In this document: positions 27,857-37,182 of the stretch, in pieces
Layout of the letters: each line of letters opens with the position of its first letter
Position numbering within the stretch: the stretch's first letter is position 1
DNA from: Marinobacter maroccanus
GTDB taxonomy: Bacteria; Pseudomonadota; Gammaproteobacteria; Pseudomonadales; Oleiphilaceae
NCBI RefSeq assembly: GCF_002933275.1
Contig: NZ_PSSX01000017.1
Span: 1 to 64,000, forward strand
DNA: 64,000 nt
Direction of reading: 5' to 3'
The notes under the pieces: generated by a model
The model's input: the letters and a program-made list of their open reading frames with translations, nothing else
What the model was told of the DNA's origin: nothing
The model's database searches: none
Position numbers and translations under genes: made by a program

Positions 27857-29673
27857 GCCTCATGATTCCAGAAAAAGCTGGCCCCTTCCTCGGGATTGCT
27901 GGCAGCGCGACGCATCCAGCCAAACAACTCCCGACCGTAGCCGTGATGATACCCGGTCAGGTCGGCTTTTTCAGATTCCCGGCCGGCGAACGCCTGTTCA
28001 TCCACGCGGATGGCAAGAACACCGTTTTCGGCATCCAGGCAGACCGTATCACCATTCTTGACCTTCGCCAGGGGGCCACCATCCAGTGCCTCCGGGTACA
28101 CATGGATCGCCGCAGGCACCTTACCCGACGCGCCGGACATACGGCCATCGGTCACCAGGCCCACCTTGAACCCGCGATCCTGCAACACGCCAAGGTAGGG
28201 GGTGAGCTTGTGCAGTTCCGGCATGCCATTACTCTTGGGCCCCTGGAAACGCACGATCACAATGCAATCCCTGTCCAGGTCGCCCGCCTCAAAGGCTGCC
28301 TTGAGTTCGTTCTGGTCATTAAAGACAACGGCCGGCGCTTCAACTTTCCGATGTTCCGGGGCAACGGCAGATACCTTGATGACGCCCCGGCCAAGGTTGC
28401 CGTCAAGAACTCGCAGCCCACCATCCGGTGCAAACGGTTCCGCAACCGGGCTGAGCACATCCGGACGAAGGCTTTTTTCCGGCGCCGGCTTCCAAACCAG
28501 CTTCTCATCCGCCAACTCCGGCATTTCGGTGTATCGTTCCAGGCCAAAGCCCACCACCGTGTTCACGTCATTGTGCAGGTACCCACCGCTCAACAGCTCC
28601 CTGATCAGGAACGGGGTTCCGCCAGCCTCGTGGAAGGCATTCACGTCTTCCTGCCCATTGGGGTAGATCCGGGTCATGGACGGAACTACCGAGGAAAGCT
28701 CGGCATAGTCGTTCCAGTCGATAATGATCCCCGCGGCACGGGCAATCGCGATCCAGTGGATGGTGTGATTGGTCGAGCCACCCGTGACCAGCAGCGCCAC
28801 CAGCGCATTGACGATGCTCTTTTCATCTACCATATCGCCAAGACCAAGCTCGCCACCGTGAGGCTTTGAAAGCTTGATCACCTGCTCGGTCGCGGCCCGG
28901 GTGAGCTCGTCGCGCAGCGGTGTATTGGGATTTACAAAAGCCGACCCCGGCATGTGCAGACCCATGACTTCCACCAACAGCTGGTTGCTGTTGGCCGTGC
29001 CATAAAACGTGCAGGTCCCCGGACTGTGATAGGACTTGCTCTCGGCCTCCAGTAATTCGTCCTTGCCAACCTTGCCCTCGGCGTAAAGCTGGCGAATCCG
29101 CTGTTTTTCCTTGTTGGGCAACCCTGAGGGCATCGGGCCTGCTGGAACCAGAATGGTAGGAAGATAGCCGAAGCTCAGCGAGCCGATCAGAAGGCCCGGC
29201 ACGATCTTGTCACAAATGCCCAGGAGCATCGTGGCATCGAACATGTTGTGACTCAGGGCCACGGCGGTACTCATGGCGATGGTGTCCCGGGAAAACAGGC
29301 TCAGCTCCATACCCGGCTGGCCCTGGGTTACACCATCACACATGGCGGGCGTGCCACCGGCCACCTGAGCCACGGAACCCATGCCCCGGGCCGCCTCCCG
29401 AATAAGATCCGGGAACTTTTCGTAGGGTTGGTGGGCCGAAAGCATATCGTTATAGGCCGTTACCATGGCCACGTTGGCCTTGTTCATGAACTTCAGGGTG
29501 TCTTTGTCGCCCTGATTACAGGCCGCAAAACCGTGGGCCAGATTGCCGCAGGACAGAGAACTCCGGTGCGGGGACTGGGCTTTGAGAGCATTCATGCGGT
29601 CCAGGTAGTCCTGCCGCGTTGAGCGACTGCGCTCGATAATTCTCTGGGTAACCTTGTCTACGGTCGGGTGCAT
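27853..29673 (-). CDS. edd: Phosphogluconate dehydratase (Entner-Doudoroff)
   Basis: The enzyme dehydrates 6-phosphogluconate to 2-keto-3-deoxy-6-phosphogluconate and needs a 4Fe-4S cluster. I chose the start at 29673 ([21 protein letters not shown]), because it aligns with E. coli Edd (MNPQLLRVTNRI) and has GGAG 6 bases upstream. An earlier in-frame ATG at 29685 has no such site. The 606 residues contain [28 protein letters not shown] and [10 protein letters not shown], which hold the cluster cysteines, and [20 protein letters not shown] near the C-terminus. It is divergent from gap and cotranscribed with glk. Confidence 0.96.
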   Translation of the reverse strand: MHPTVDKVTQRIIERSRSTRQDYLDRMNALKAQSPHRSSLSCGNLAHGFAACNQGDKDTLKFMNKANVAMVTAYNDMLSAHQPYEKFPDLIREAARGMGSVAQVAGGTPAMCDGVTQGQPGMELSLFSRDTIAMSTAVALSHNMFDATMLLGICDKIVPGLLIGSLSFGYLPTILVPAGPMPSGLPNKEKQRIRQLYAEGKVGKDELLEAESKSYHSPGTCTFYGTANSNQLLVEVMGLHMPGSAFVNPNTPLRDELTRAATEQVIKLSKPHGGELGLGDMVDEKSIVNALVALLVTGGSTNHTIHWIAIARAAGIIIDWNDYAELSSVVPSMTRIYPNGQEDVNAFHEAGGTPFLIRELLSGGYLHNDVNTVVGFGLERYTEMPELADEKLVWKPAPEKSLRPDVLSPVAEPFAPDGGLRVLDGNLGRGVIKVSAVAPEHRKVEAPAVVFNDQNELKAAFEAGDLDRDCIVIVRFQGPKSNGMPELHKLTPYLGVLQDRGFKVGLVTDGRMSGASGKVPAAIHVYPEALDGGPLAKVKNGDTVCLDAENGVLAIRVDEQAFAGRESEKADLTGYHHGYGRELFGWMRRAASNPEEGASFFWNHEA

Positions 29674-29701
29674 GGTGGGCTCCATTGCATAATTTATTAG
29701 A

Positions 29702-29827
29702 GTGGTCGTTTTTAGACGTAATTTTACTTCCTTTTTTCGGCATTTCCACCGTTGAATCGTTCATTTCTTCTTTTTTTGTTGTTATATTTACTACATTAGC
29801 GAGGTTAAACGAACAAAAAACGACCAC
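29702..29827. promoter_or_regulatory. edd/gap divergent promoter, HexR-like sites between matched repeats
   Basis: A perfect 12-bp inverted repeat (GTGGTCGTTTTT at 29702-29713 and its complement at 29816-29827) brackets the region. Inside are GTAATTTTAC (29718-29727) and TGTTGT-N7-ACTACA (29777-29795). Both resemble the HexR operators of gammaproteobacteria (TGTARTNNNAYTACA-like), and hexR is nearby. Each transcript may carry AAAAACGACCAC in its leader, 16 bases before the gap ATG and 28 bases before the edd ATG. Confidence 0.5.
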
Positions 29828-29843
29828 CCAAGGAGTCAAGACG

Positions 29844-30848
29844 ATGACAATCCGTATCGCAATCAACGGTTTTGGCCGCATCGGTCGCAATGTTCTCAGA
29901 GCATTGTATGAAAATAACTACCGGAGCCAGCTCCAGGTTGTTGCCATCAACGACCTTGGCGACGCCGAAACCAACGCCCATTTGCTCAAGTATGACAGTG
30001 TTCACGGCCGGTTTAATGCCGACGTCAGCCACGACGCCGAATCCCTGACCGTCAACGGGGACAGGATTGCCATTACCGCTCTCCGCAACCCCGAAGAACT
30101 GCCCTGGAAAGATCACCGTGTTGATGTTGTTTTTGAGTGTACCGGCCTTTTCACCAAACGCGACAAGGCAGCGGCACACCTAAAGGCCGGCGCCCGCAAG
30201 GTCATCATCTCGGCGCCCAGCCCCGATGCGGATGCCATGGTGGTATACGGCGTCAACCACGATACACTGACCGCCGAACACGAGATCATTTCGAACGCGT
30301 CCTGCACCACGAACTGCCTGGCACCGGTTGTTGAAGCCCTTCACAAGACCATTGGCATCGAGAGTGGCCTGATGACCACCATCCACTCCTACACCAATGA
30401 TCAGAAGCTGAGCGACGTTTACCATTCCGATCTCTATCGGGCACGCTCTGCCACTCAGTCGATGATTCCAACCAAGACCGGCGCTGCTGCCGCCATTGGC
30501 AAGGTCATTCCGGAGCTTGAGGGCAAACTCGATGGCCTGGCAGTTCGCGTTCCCACCATCAATGTGTCACTGGTAGATTTCGGCTTCATTGCCAGCCGGG
30601 AAACAACCGCGGACGAAGTAAACGAAGCGGTTAAAGCGGCCGCCGAGAAAAATCCGGTTCTTGGCTATAATATCGAGAAACTGGTGAGCGTTGACTTCAA
30701 TCACAACGCGCTTTCGAGCATCTTTGATGCCAACCACACCCGGGTTCTGGGCCGTCACGTAAAGGTCATGGCCTGGTACGACAATGAATGGGGCTTCTCG
30801 AACCGCATGCTGGATAATGCCCTCGCCCTGATCAAGGCCGGCCAGTAA
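29844..30848 (+). CDS. gap: Glyceraldehyde-3-phosphate dehydrogenase, type I
   Basis: The enzyme oxidises glyceraldehyde-3-phosphate to 1,3-bisphosphoglycerate with NAD(P). I chose the start at 29844 ([16 protein letters not shown]), with AGGAG upstream, giving 334 residues, the standard length. The Rossmann motif GFGRIGR is at residues 8-14, the catalytic Cys in [12 protein letters not shown] lies near residue 155, and the catalytic His is in [10 protein letters not shown] near 181. The ending [13 protein letters not shown] is canonical. The leader holds HexR-like sites shared with edd. pyk follows after 68 bases with no terminator, so gap-pyk are probably cotranscribed. Confidence 0.96.
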   Translation: MTIRIAINGFGRIGRNVLRALYENNYRSQLQVVAINDLGDAETNAHLLKYDSVHGRFNADVSHDAESLTVNGDRIAITALRNPEELPWKDHRVDVVFECTGLFTKRDKAAAHLKAGARKVIISAPSPDADAMVVYGVNHDTLTAEHEIISNASCTTNCLAPVVEALHKTIGIESGLMTTIHSYTNDQKLSDVYHSDLYRARSATQSMIPTKTGAAAAIGKVIPELEGKLDGLAVRVPTINVSLVDFGFIASRETTADEVNEAVKAAAEKNPVLGYNIEKLVSVDFNHNALSSIFDANHTRVLGRHVKVMAWYDNEWGFSNRMLDNALALIKAGQ

Positions 30849-30916
30849 ATCTGGCCGTCCCGGCTGATTCCGCTACTCTGTTCGAGACCATTTTGAAGAA
30901 CCAAAGGACACCAACC

Positions 30917-32365
30917 ATGCTCAGGCGTACCAAGATTGTCGCCACCCTCGGCCCCGCCACCGACTCACCGGAATCCCTCGCGGCCATTATCGCCGCAGGT
31001 GTAGACGTTACCCGACTTAACTTTTCCCACGGCAGTGCCGAAGAGCACATAGGGCGAGCCCGGCGCGTTCGCGAAGCGGCAGCGTCCCAGGGCCGGTTCG
31101 TCGCACTATTGGCCGATCTGCAGGGTCCCAAGCTCCGGATCGCCCGGTTTTCGGAGAACAAGGTCACCCTCACGGCAGGCCAGACATTTATCCTGGACGC
31201 TGCCATGGACAAGGAAGCAGGCACTGAAGAAAGGGTCGGTATCGACTACGAGCAACTGATCGAGGATGTGAAACCGGGCGACATTCTGGTGCTCGATGAC
31301 GGGCGCATCGAGATGGAAGTGCAGTCGGTCAGTGACCACAGCATCACCTCCACCGTTCTGATCGGCGGCCCGCTCTCCAATAACAAGGGTCTGAACAAGC
31401 GTGGCGGCGGCCTGTCCGCGGAAGCGCTGACGGAAAAGGACAAGCAGGACATCGTGACGGCCGCCAAACTGGGCGCGGATTACGTGGCGGTCTCGTTTGT
31501 CCGCACCGCCGAGGATATGCACATCGCCCGGCGCCTGCTCAAAGAGGCAGGCTCTGACGCGGGCCTGGTCGCGAAAATCGAACGGGCGGAACTTGCCGAC
31601 GATGTGGAAGCCCTGGACGCGGTAATTGAAGCATCCGATGCCGTGATGGTTGCCCGTGGCGATCTGGCTGTGGAAATCGGCGACGCCCAGCTGGTAGGCG
31701 TTCAGAAACACATCATCTCCCGCGCCCGCGTTCTTAACCGTGCCGTGATTACGGCCACGCAGATGATGGAGTCGATGATAACCAGCCCGATGCCAACGCG
31801 AGCCGAAGTCTCAGACGTTGCCAACGCGGTGATGGACTACACCGATGCGGTGATGCTGTCTGCCGAAACCGCAGTAGGTGATTATCCGAAAGAAGCCGTG
31901 GAAGCCATGGTGCGGATCTGCCTGGGTGCAGAGAAGCATCCGTCCATGCACCAATCCAAGCACCGGATTCACGAAAGCATGGAAGAGGTGGACGAGGCCA
32001 TTGCCCTGTCGGCCATGTACGCGGCCAACCACCTTGAAGGCGTCTCAGCCATCATCTGCATGACCGAAACCGGGGCCACGCCACGACTGATGTCGCGCAT
32101 CAAGTCGAGCCTGCCGATCTTTGCGTTTTCGCGCCATCACTCAACTCAACATCGGGTTGTGCTGTTCCGGGGTGTTCAGACGGTGCCTTTTGATTCTGCC
32201 AAGATTCCGAACGAGCGAACAAATGCGCTGGCGGTGTCGGAGCTGGTGAATTGTGGGGCGGTTAAGGATGGTGATCTGGTGGTGATTACCAAGGGTGATT
32301 ATGTGAATGCCCAAGGTGGGACCAATACCATGAAGATTGTTCGGGTCGGGTCGGATATTCGCTGA
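30917..32365 (+). CDS. pyk: Pyruvate kinase
   Basis: The enzyme makes pyruvate and ATP from phosphoenolpyruvate and ADP. I chose the start at 30917 ([19 protein letters not shown]), after an AAAGGAC site, giving 482 residues, typical of the PykA type. It has the substrate motif [12 protein letters not shown] near residue 38, the [22 protein letters not shown] active-site helix near 215, [13 protein letters not shown] near 243 and [20 protein letters not shown] near 275. It lies directly after gap and completes the lower glycolytic branch fed by both the Entner-Doudoroff and glycerol routes. Hairpin repeats follow its stop codon. Confidence 0.95.
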   Translation: MLRRTKIVATLGPATDSPESLAAIIAAGVDVTRLNFSHGSAEEHIGRARRVREAAASQGRFVALLADLQGPKLRIARFSENKVTLTAGQTFILDAAMDKEAGTEERVGIDYEQLIEDVKPGDILVLDDGRIEMEVQSVSDHSITSTVLIGGPLSNNKGLNKRGGGLSAEALTEKDKQDIVTAAKLGADYVAVSFVRTAEDMHIARRLLKEAGSDAGLVAKIERAELADDVEALDAVIEASDAVMVARGDLAVEIGDAQLVGVQKHIISRARVLNRAVITATQMMESMITSPMPTRAEVSDVANAVMDYTDAVMLSAETAVGDYPKEAVEAMVRICLGAEKHPSMHQSKHRIHESMEEVDEAIALSAMYAANHLEGVSAIICMTETGATPRLMSRIKSSLPIFAFSRHHSTQHRVVLFRGVQTVPFDSAKIPNERTNALAVSELVNCGAVKDGDLVVITKGDYVNAQGGTNTMKIVRVGSDIR

Positions 32366-32436
32366 TCTGTTCTTTTGATCTCGCTGTCTCTGGTGCACGA
32401 CCTGGTAGCCTGAGGGTCTGTGCCGGGCGGCAGTGA

Positions 32437-32526
32437 GGTATCCCTTTCCAAAAAACGCTACGAGCACATCCATGTGCGCTTGGCGCTGGCCGTCCCTGGC
32501 CAGCGACATTTTTGGAAAGGGATACC
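32437..32526. repeat. Hairpin repeat, family A, copy 2
   Basis: An 18-bp perfect inverted repeat (32437-32454 and 32509-32526, core TATCCCTTTCCAAAAA) encloses a 54-base core. The core holds two nested palindromes, GCACAT-CC-ATGTGC and CGCTGGCC-GTCCCT-GGCCAGCG. It is the compact form of the element and lies between pyk and eda (convergent). Confidence 0.8.
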
Positions 32527-32593
32527 CCACTCCCTCCTTCAGAATTTTCCAGTTATCTCGGTCTGACAGCTTTTCTAGCATTGAGAGCGTCAT

Positions 32594-32693
32594 GTAGGTC
32601 GGATTAGCCGCAGGCGTAATCCGACGGACCTCGCCTGGGTTTCAGAGTTTAAAGATTGATTGTCGGATTACGCCTGCGGCTAATCCGACCTAC
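32594..32693. repeat. Hairpin repeat, family B, copy 1
   Basis: Two 32-base arms (32594-32625 and 32662-32693) are exact inverted copies and share the core TAGGTCGGATTAG. Each arm is itself near-palindromic (GTCGGATTA ... TAATCCGAC). The spacer is 36 bases. A second pair of the same family lies at 52866-52957. Repeats with this core are widespread in proteobacterial intergenic DNA. Confidence 0.85.
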
Positions 32694-32739
32694 GAAATCA
32701 TGGTGACTACCGGCGTTATCGGAAGGTTTAACTAGCGCG

Positions 32740-32916
32740 TTGGGGCAGGGCTTCCGGGAATGTCGCTGGCCAGGGATGGCCAGCGCCAAGCGCACATGGG
32801 TGAGGCGGAGCGTTTATGAAGCGAAGCTTCATGCGACAGACGAACGACAGCAATCTGTGATTGCTGGCTGGACCCCGAAGGGGTGCTCGTAGCGTTTCCC
32901 GGAAGCCCTGCCCCAA
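32740..32916. repeat. Hairpin repeat, family A, copy 3, with insertion
   Basis: A 21-bp perfect inverted repeat (32740-32760 and 32896-32916; core GGGGCAGGGCTTCCGGGAA) encloses the family A core in reverse orientation. Read on the minus strand, the core starts CGCTACGAGCAC, continues with about 80 extra bases, then resumes CCATGTGCGCTTGGCGCTGG and ends CCCTGGCCAGCGACA. The extra stretch contains its own small hairpins (CCCC-TTC-GGGG, CAGCAATC-ACA-GATTGCTG). The 598-base pyk-eda gap consists almost wholly of these repeats. Confidence 0.8.
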
Positions 32917-32963
32917 AGTGCGTCCACTCCAAAACTTCCAGGCTGGGGAAACCAAGTCGGAAG

Positions 32964-33611
32964 TCAGAGATCAGCCAAACTCCCCCGCGCAATCTCGGTA
33001 ATCTGCGACCAGTCTTTGGCCGCCACCACATCCGCAGGGGTCAACCAGGTGCCACCGACGGCCTGGACGTTGCCGAGGGCCAGGTAGTCTGCCGCGGTGT
33101 TGCGGCGGATGCCGCCGGTGGGGCAGAAGGTGACGTCCGGGAATGGCCCACTGAAGGCTTTGAGGGCCGGGATGCCGCCGGCGACTTCGGCGGGGAAGAA
33201 TTTGAATTCGCGGTAGCCGAGATTGTAGCCGACCATCAGTTCAGAGATGGTGGCAATGCCCGGCAACAGCGGGGCTTCGGAGGTTACGCCAAATTCCAGG
33301 ATGGCTTCGGTCACGCCCGGGGTGATAACAAACTGGGCGCCCGCGGCTTCCACCTGGCGGTACTGAGCAATGCTGGTGACGGTGCCCGCACCCACCCAGG
33401 CGTCCGGGATGGCCTTGCGGACTTTTTCGATGGCTTTGAGGCCGTGTTCGGTACGCAAAGTGATTTCCAGGACGTTGATACCGCCATCAACCAGTGCCTG
33501 GCAAAGTGGCACGGCGTCTTCAAGATCTTGAATAGCGATCACAGGCACCAGGGGTGAGGATTGCAGTACTGCCCTGACGCGCTCGCGATGGTAGTCGGAA
33601 AGCTGGTTCAT
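32964..33611 (-). CDS. eda: KDPG aldolase (Entner-Doudoroff)
   Basis: The enzyme cleaves 2-keto-3-deoxy-6-phosphogluconate to pyruvate and glyceraldehyde-3-phosphate. I chose the start at 33611 (MNQLSDYHRE), because GGAG is 6 bases upstream; the ATG just before it is too close. The 215-residue product has PVIAIQDLEDAVPL, the Glu of LEITLRTEHG near residue 46, WVGAGTV and the Schiff-base Lys in FKFFPAEVAGG near residue 133. CPTGGI, which binds phosphate, follows. It is third in zwf-pgl-eda, 29 bases after pgl. Confidence 0.95.
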   Translation of the reverse strand: MNQLSDYHRERVRAVLQSSPLVPVIAIQDLEDAVPLCQALVDGGINVLEITLRTEHGLKAIEKVRKAIPDAWVGAGTVTSIAQYRQVEAAGAQFVITPGVTEAILEFGVTSEAPLLPGIATISELMVGYNLGYREFKFFPAEVAGGIPALKAFSGPFPDVTFCPTGGIRRNTAADYLALGNVQAVGGTWLTPADVVAAKDWSQITEIARGSLADL

Positions 33612-33640
33612 CATTTTCTCCATAACAAAGGTCGGGCGTT

Positions 33641-34360
33641 TCAGGGGCTCCAGAACACCTGGAGGCCAGGCTTCAGAAAAGCTCTGATGGGCATTTCGAG
33701 AACCTTATCCGGTTCGGACATGGCCCGCGCGAGTGTCTGCAGCTTGTCCTCGCCCTTCAAATGCAAAGCGGTGAAGCGGGCATCTCTCAGGGGTGGCCAT
33801 GTCAGGGTGATGCGTTTTTGGGGTTGCGACGCGGGCGTGGCGGCCGCAACGATTTCCTGACACTCCGGATTCATGGCGCCCTCCAGCTCCGGTGCGTCCG
33901 GGAACAGCGACGCCGTGTGGCCGTCGTTACCCATGCCCAGAATCAGCACGTCGATGGGCAGGGCCAGATCGGCCAGCTCGGCCTTCACCCGGTCCAGGCC
34001 CTCGGCAGGTGTGGCACCGGGCTGTTTGAGGGACAGGAATCGGGCCGACGCAGCCTTGTTCTGCAGCAGATGCTCGCGAACCAGGCGGGTATTGCTGGCG
34101 TCGTCGGCTTCATCCACCCAACGTTCATCCGCCAGCAACACGTCTACCCTGCTCCATTCCAGATCCTTGCCGGAAAGCGCCTTGAAAAATGGCAGCGGCG
34201 TGGATCCGCCGGATACCACCAGGCTCGCCCTGGGCGCTTCTCTCAGGCGGGCAGCCAGGAACCCGGCGACCACATCCGCAAGATTCAGGGCCACGTTCCC
34301 CGGCGTTTCACCTGAACAGTCGCTGACGCCCTCGGGCAAGCGAAGATCAGACATCTTCAT
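33641..34360 (-). CDS. pgl: 6-phosphogluconolactonase
   Basis: The enzyme hydrolyses 6-phosphogluconolactone to 6-phosphogluconate. The 239-residue product is of the DevB/SOL type, with [16 protein letters not shown] near residue 46, LADERWV near 75, [11 protein letters not shown] near 88 and the signature [14 protein letters not shown] near 142. The start at 34360 (MKMSDLRL) has GGGAGGAG 5 bases upstream and overlaps the end of zwf by 14 bases, implying coupling. Confidence 0.94.
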   Translation of the reverse strand: MKMSDLRLPEGVSDCSGETPGNVALNLADVVAGFLAARLREAPRASLVVSGGSTPLPFFKALSGKDLEWSRVDVLLADERWVDEADDASNTRLVREHLLQNKAASARFLSLKQPGATPAEGLDRVKAELADLALPIDVLILGMGNDGHTASLFPDAPELEGAMNPECQEIVAAATPASQPQKRITLTWPPLRDARFTALHLKGEDKLQTLARAMSEPDKVLEMPIRAFLKPGLQVFWSP

Positions 34361-35822
34361 ACCAGCTCCTCCCGTCCCGGGTAATCATGGCAATCGAGGC
34401 AACCGGCCCCCAGGTTCCAGCGGCATAACGCTTGGGCGGTTCGCCGCTGTCTTTCCAGTTCTGGATTACCTGGTCTACCCAGCGCCAGGCAAACTCCACC
34501 TCGTCACGGCGGACAAACAGGTACTGATTGCCTTTCATCACCTCCCATAGCAGACGCTCATAGGCGTCGGGAATACGGTCGGTGGCAAAGGTCTCCGAAA
34601 AGGTCAGCTCCAGCGGGCCCTGACGCAGGCGCATGCCCTTGTCCAGACCCTGGTCCTTGGTGAGGATCTTGAGGGCCATACCCTCATCCGGCTGAAGACG
34701 GATGATCAGCTTGTTGTTGGCCAGGTGCTTCTGGTCCGGATCAAAGATGTAGTGCGGCGCCGGCTTGAAGTGAATGATAATCTGCGACAGCTTCTCCGGC
34801 AGGCGTTTGCCGGTGCGGATGTAAAACGGAACACCGGACCAGCGCCAGTTGTCGATCTCGGCCTTGAGCGCCACGAAGGTTTCGGTGGCACTGCCCTTAT
34901 TCGCACCCTCTTCTTCGAGGTAACCGGGAACCGGTTTGCCGTTACTGGTGCCGGCGGTGTACTGACCACGCACAACGTAGCTGTCCATCATGTCCGGAGT
35001 AATCTGCTTCAGCGCCTTGAGCACTTTTACCTTTTCATCCCGAATGCTGTCCGCGGACAAATCCGAAGGCGGGTCCATAGCGATCAGACACAGCAGCTGC
35101 AACAGGTGGTTCTGGATCATGTCGCGAATCTGGCCGGCCTTGTCGAAATAACCCCACCGGCCCTCAATGCCAACACTTTCAGCAACGGTAATTTCCACGT
35201 GTGAGATGTGGTTCTGGTCCCATTGGGAGGCAAACAGGTTGTTGGCAAAACGCAGAGCGATCAGGTTCTGAACGGTTTCCTTGCCCAGGTAATGATCAAT
35301 CCGGAACAGCTGGTTCTCGTTGTAGACCTCGCCCAGCTCGTCGTTGATCACCTTCGACGACTCCAGGTCGTGACCGATCGGTTTTTCTACCACCACCCGC
35401 GTCTTCTCGGTACAGCAACTGGCGGAGCGCAGGTTTCGGGCTATGACGCCATACATGGACGGCGGGGTTGCCATATAAACAATAAGCTCATTGTTCGCGT
35501 CATCACGCCACTCGTTGAGCACACCGAAAGCGTCCGGTTCGTTAAAATCCAGAATCTGGTAATCAACCCGCTTCAGAAAGGACTTGGCCAGTTCAGCATC
35601 GAACTCTTCTGGCTTTACATGCTGCTTCAGCTTGTCAAACAACTGCTGGCGCACAGTCTCGGTATCCGCCTCTGTGCGGGCAATAGCCAGCACCCGGCTA
35701 CCGTCGGCCAGGAGGTTGGCGCGCTCCAGCTGGTACAGCGCCGGAAACAGTTTTCGCTGGGCAAGGTCACCCAACGCTCCGAATAGCATGAGGTCACAAC
35801 GGGTATTGATCTTGTTGACCAT
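34347..35822 (-). CDS. zwf: Glucose-6-phosphate 1-dehydrogenase
   Basis: The enzyme oxidises glucose-6-phosphate to 6-phosphogluconolactone and reduces NADP. The 491-residue product starts [32 protein letters not shown], with the coenzyme-binding GALGDLA motif near residue 14. The active-site segment [13 protein letters not shown] near residue 176 is the family signature. It is first in zwf-pgl-eda and divergent from hexR. The shared upstream region has HexR-like sites. Confidence 0.96.
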   Translation of the reverse strand: MVNKINTRCDLMLFGALGDLAQRKLFPALYQLERANLLADGSRVLAIARTEADTETVRQQLFDKLKQHVKPEEFDAELAKSFLKRVDYQILDFNEPDAFGVLNEWRDDANNELIVYMATPPSMYGVIARNLRSASCCTEKTRVVVEKPIGHDLESSKVINDELGEVYNENQLFRIDHYLGKETVQNLIALRFANNLFASQWDQNHISHVEITVAESVGIEGRWGYFDKAGQIRDMIQNHLLQLLCLIAMDPPSDLSADSIRDEKVKVLKALKQITPDMMDSYVVRGQYTAGTSNGKPVPGYLEEEGANKGSATETFVALKAEIDNWRWSGVPFYIRTGKRLPEKLSQIIIHFKPAPHYIFDPDQKHLANNKLIIRLQPDEGMALKILTKDQGLDKGMRLRQGPLELTFSETFATDRIPDAYERLLWEVMKGNQYLFVRRDEVEFAWRWVDQVIQNWKDSGEPPKRYAAGTWGPVASIAMITRDGRSWYEDV

Positions 35823-35877
35823 TGGTTCCTTCTCTCTGGTGGGCAGTCCGTCGCAAAAACTCGACGACAGGACTCAA

Positions 35878-35984
35878 TGTAGTAATTTTAAACAAATAAT
35901 GACATCCAAAAATCAATTTTCCAAGAAAAAACTGCGTTTCTTGATACTTTTACTACCCCAAAACCGGTAAAAAAGCGGTATAAT
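35878..35984. promoter_or_regulatory. zwf/hexR divergent promoter with HexR-like sites
   Basis: TGTAGTAATTTTAAACA (35878-35894) and GATACTTTTACTAC (35943-35956) share the GTAGTAA-W core expected of HexR operators. A TATAAT hexamer lies at 35979-35984 about 50 bases before hexR and is a likely -10 element; its -35 is weak. HexR usually represses zwf and its own gene until KDPG accumulates. Confidence 0.5.
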
Positions 35985-36033
35985 CACCGCGTTTTCAAGA
36001 CAACGACCGCCCATGATTCAGGGAGTACCATTG

Positions 36034-36906
36034 ATGGCCGCGAACCAGGCGCACCGTGACGACAATCTGCTTGAGGACATCCAGTCCAGGCTGGAGACCC
36101 TTAACAAATCCGAGCGGAAAGTGGCCGAGGCCATTCTCCGCGACCCAAGCGCGGCCACCCGTTACAGCATAGCTGCCCTGGCCAGAGCCGCCGACGTCAG
36201 CGAGCCAACGGTTAACCGTTTCTGCAGGGGGTTCTCGGCCACAGGCTTCCCGGATTTCAAGATCCGCCTTGCCCAGAGCATCGCCACCGGCACCCCCTAT
36301 ATCGGCCAGAACGTGGAGCCCGACGACACCGTTGCCGAATTCGCCGACAAGATCATGCTCAGTACCATTGCCAGCCTGGACAAGGCTCGGCAGGCACTCG
36401 ATCCGAAAGCCCTGGCCACCGCGATCGATTACCTGATCCAGGCCAAGCAGATCAATTTCTTTGGTATGGGCGGCTCTGCTGCTGTGGCGATGGACGCCCA
36501 GCACAAGTTTTTCCGCTTCAATATTCCGGTCATGTCCTACGACGACGCCCTGATGCAACGCATGGTTGCGGCCGGCGCCAACGTGGGTGATGTCATCGTG
36601 CTCATTTCCTATACAGGCCGCACCCGGGAAACCGTGGATATCGCCCAACTGGCGCGGGCCAACGGTGCTACTGTGATTGGCATCACCAATCCCGACTCCC
36701 CACTGGCAGAAAGCTGCACGGTGGTGCTGGGCGTCACCGCTCCGGAGGACACCGAGGTCTATATGCCAATGTCCTCACGCATCATTCACCTGAGCGTTAT
36801 CGACATCCTCGCAACCGGCGTAACCCTGAAACGCGGCGCGGACTTCCTCGGGCACCTCAAGAAGATCAAGGAAAGCCTCAAGCCCACCCGCTTCCCGCCG
36901 AACTGA
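36034..36906 (+). CDS. hexR: HexR transcriptional regulator (RpiR family)
   Basis: This regulator controls central carbon genes in gammaproteobacteria and responds to KDPG. I chose the start at 36034 ([20 protein letters not shown]), with GGGAG 8 bases upstream, giving 290 residues. The N-terminal RpiR helix-turn-helix reads [23 protein letters not shown] near residues 50-72. The C-terminal SIS sugar-phosphate domain has [20 protein letters not shown] near 150 and [19 protein letters not shown] near 195. Its place beside zwf-pgl-eda and close to edd-glk and gap-pyk fits its known regulon. Confidence 0.94.
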   Translation: MAANQAHRDDNLLEDIQSRLETLNKSERKVAEAILRDPSAATRYSIAALARAADVSEPTVNRFCRGFSATGFPDFKIRLAQSIATGTPYIGQNVEPDDTVAEFADKIMLSTIASLDKARQALDPKALATAIDYLIQAKQINFFGMGGSAAVAMDAQHKFFRFNIPVMSYDDALMQRMVAAGANVGDVIVLISYTGRTRETVDIAQLARANGATVIGITNPDSPLAESCTVVLGVTAPEDTEVYMPMSSRIIHLSVIDILATGVTLKRGADFLGHLKKIKESLKPTRFPPN

Positions 36907-36956
36907 GAACGACTGCAGGAAAGATAGCAAAGCGAATAACGGAGGGGCTCATCCTC

Positions 36957-37021
36957 CTACGCCCCTCCTCCCCCTGAAAACTCACCCCCCAAATTCTTTG
37001 GGGCGGATGATGTACTACCCC
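36957..37021. promoter_or_regulatory. MalT-like boxes before the maltoporin gene
   Basis: Inverted copies are CTACGCCCC (36957-36965, complement GGGGCGTAG), CCTCCTCCCC (36964-36973, complement GGGGAGGAGG, an exact E. coli MalT box) and CTACCCC (37015-37021). A forward GGGGCGGATGA lies at 37000-37010. The 276 bases before lamB are otherwise featureless. Confidence 0.6.
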
Positions 37022-37182
37022 TTACGTTACAACACTATGAAATCCGGTTTCCCAATGTCTGATTGGCAGAAGCTGCAATCGCGGGAACCGGAAGCCTGAT
37101 CCGGCCATTGTCGACCTGAGTTTGCAAACCGGAGATTCCGCTTCCCTGACATTTAAAAAATGACAAAAAGCACAGGACACAG

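Noticed and set aside
32366-32963. CRISPR array or transposon remnant in the pyk-eda gap
   Set aside because: There are no regularly spaced direct repeats with unique spacers and no transposase fragment. The region is explained by three inverted-repeat elements.
37063-37078. Apparent sigma-54 promoter (TTGGCAGAAGCTGCAA) before lamB
   Set aside because: The GG and GC dinucleotides are 10 bases apart, while the -24/-12 promoter needs 12. The maltose genes are better explained by MalT-like boxes.
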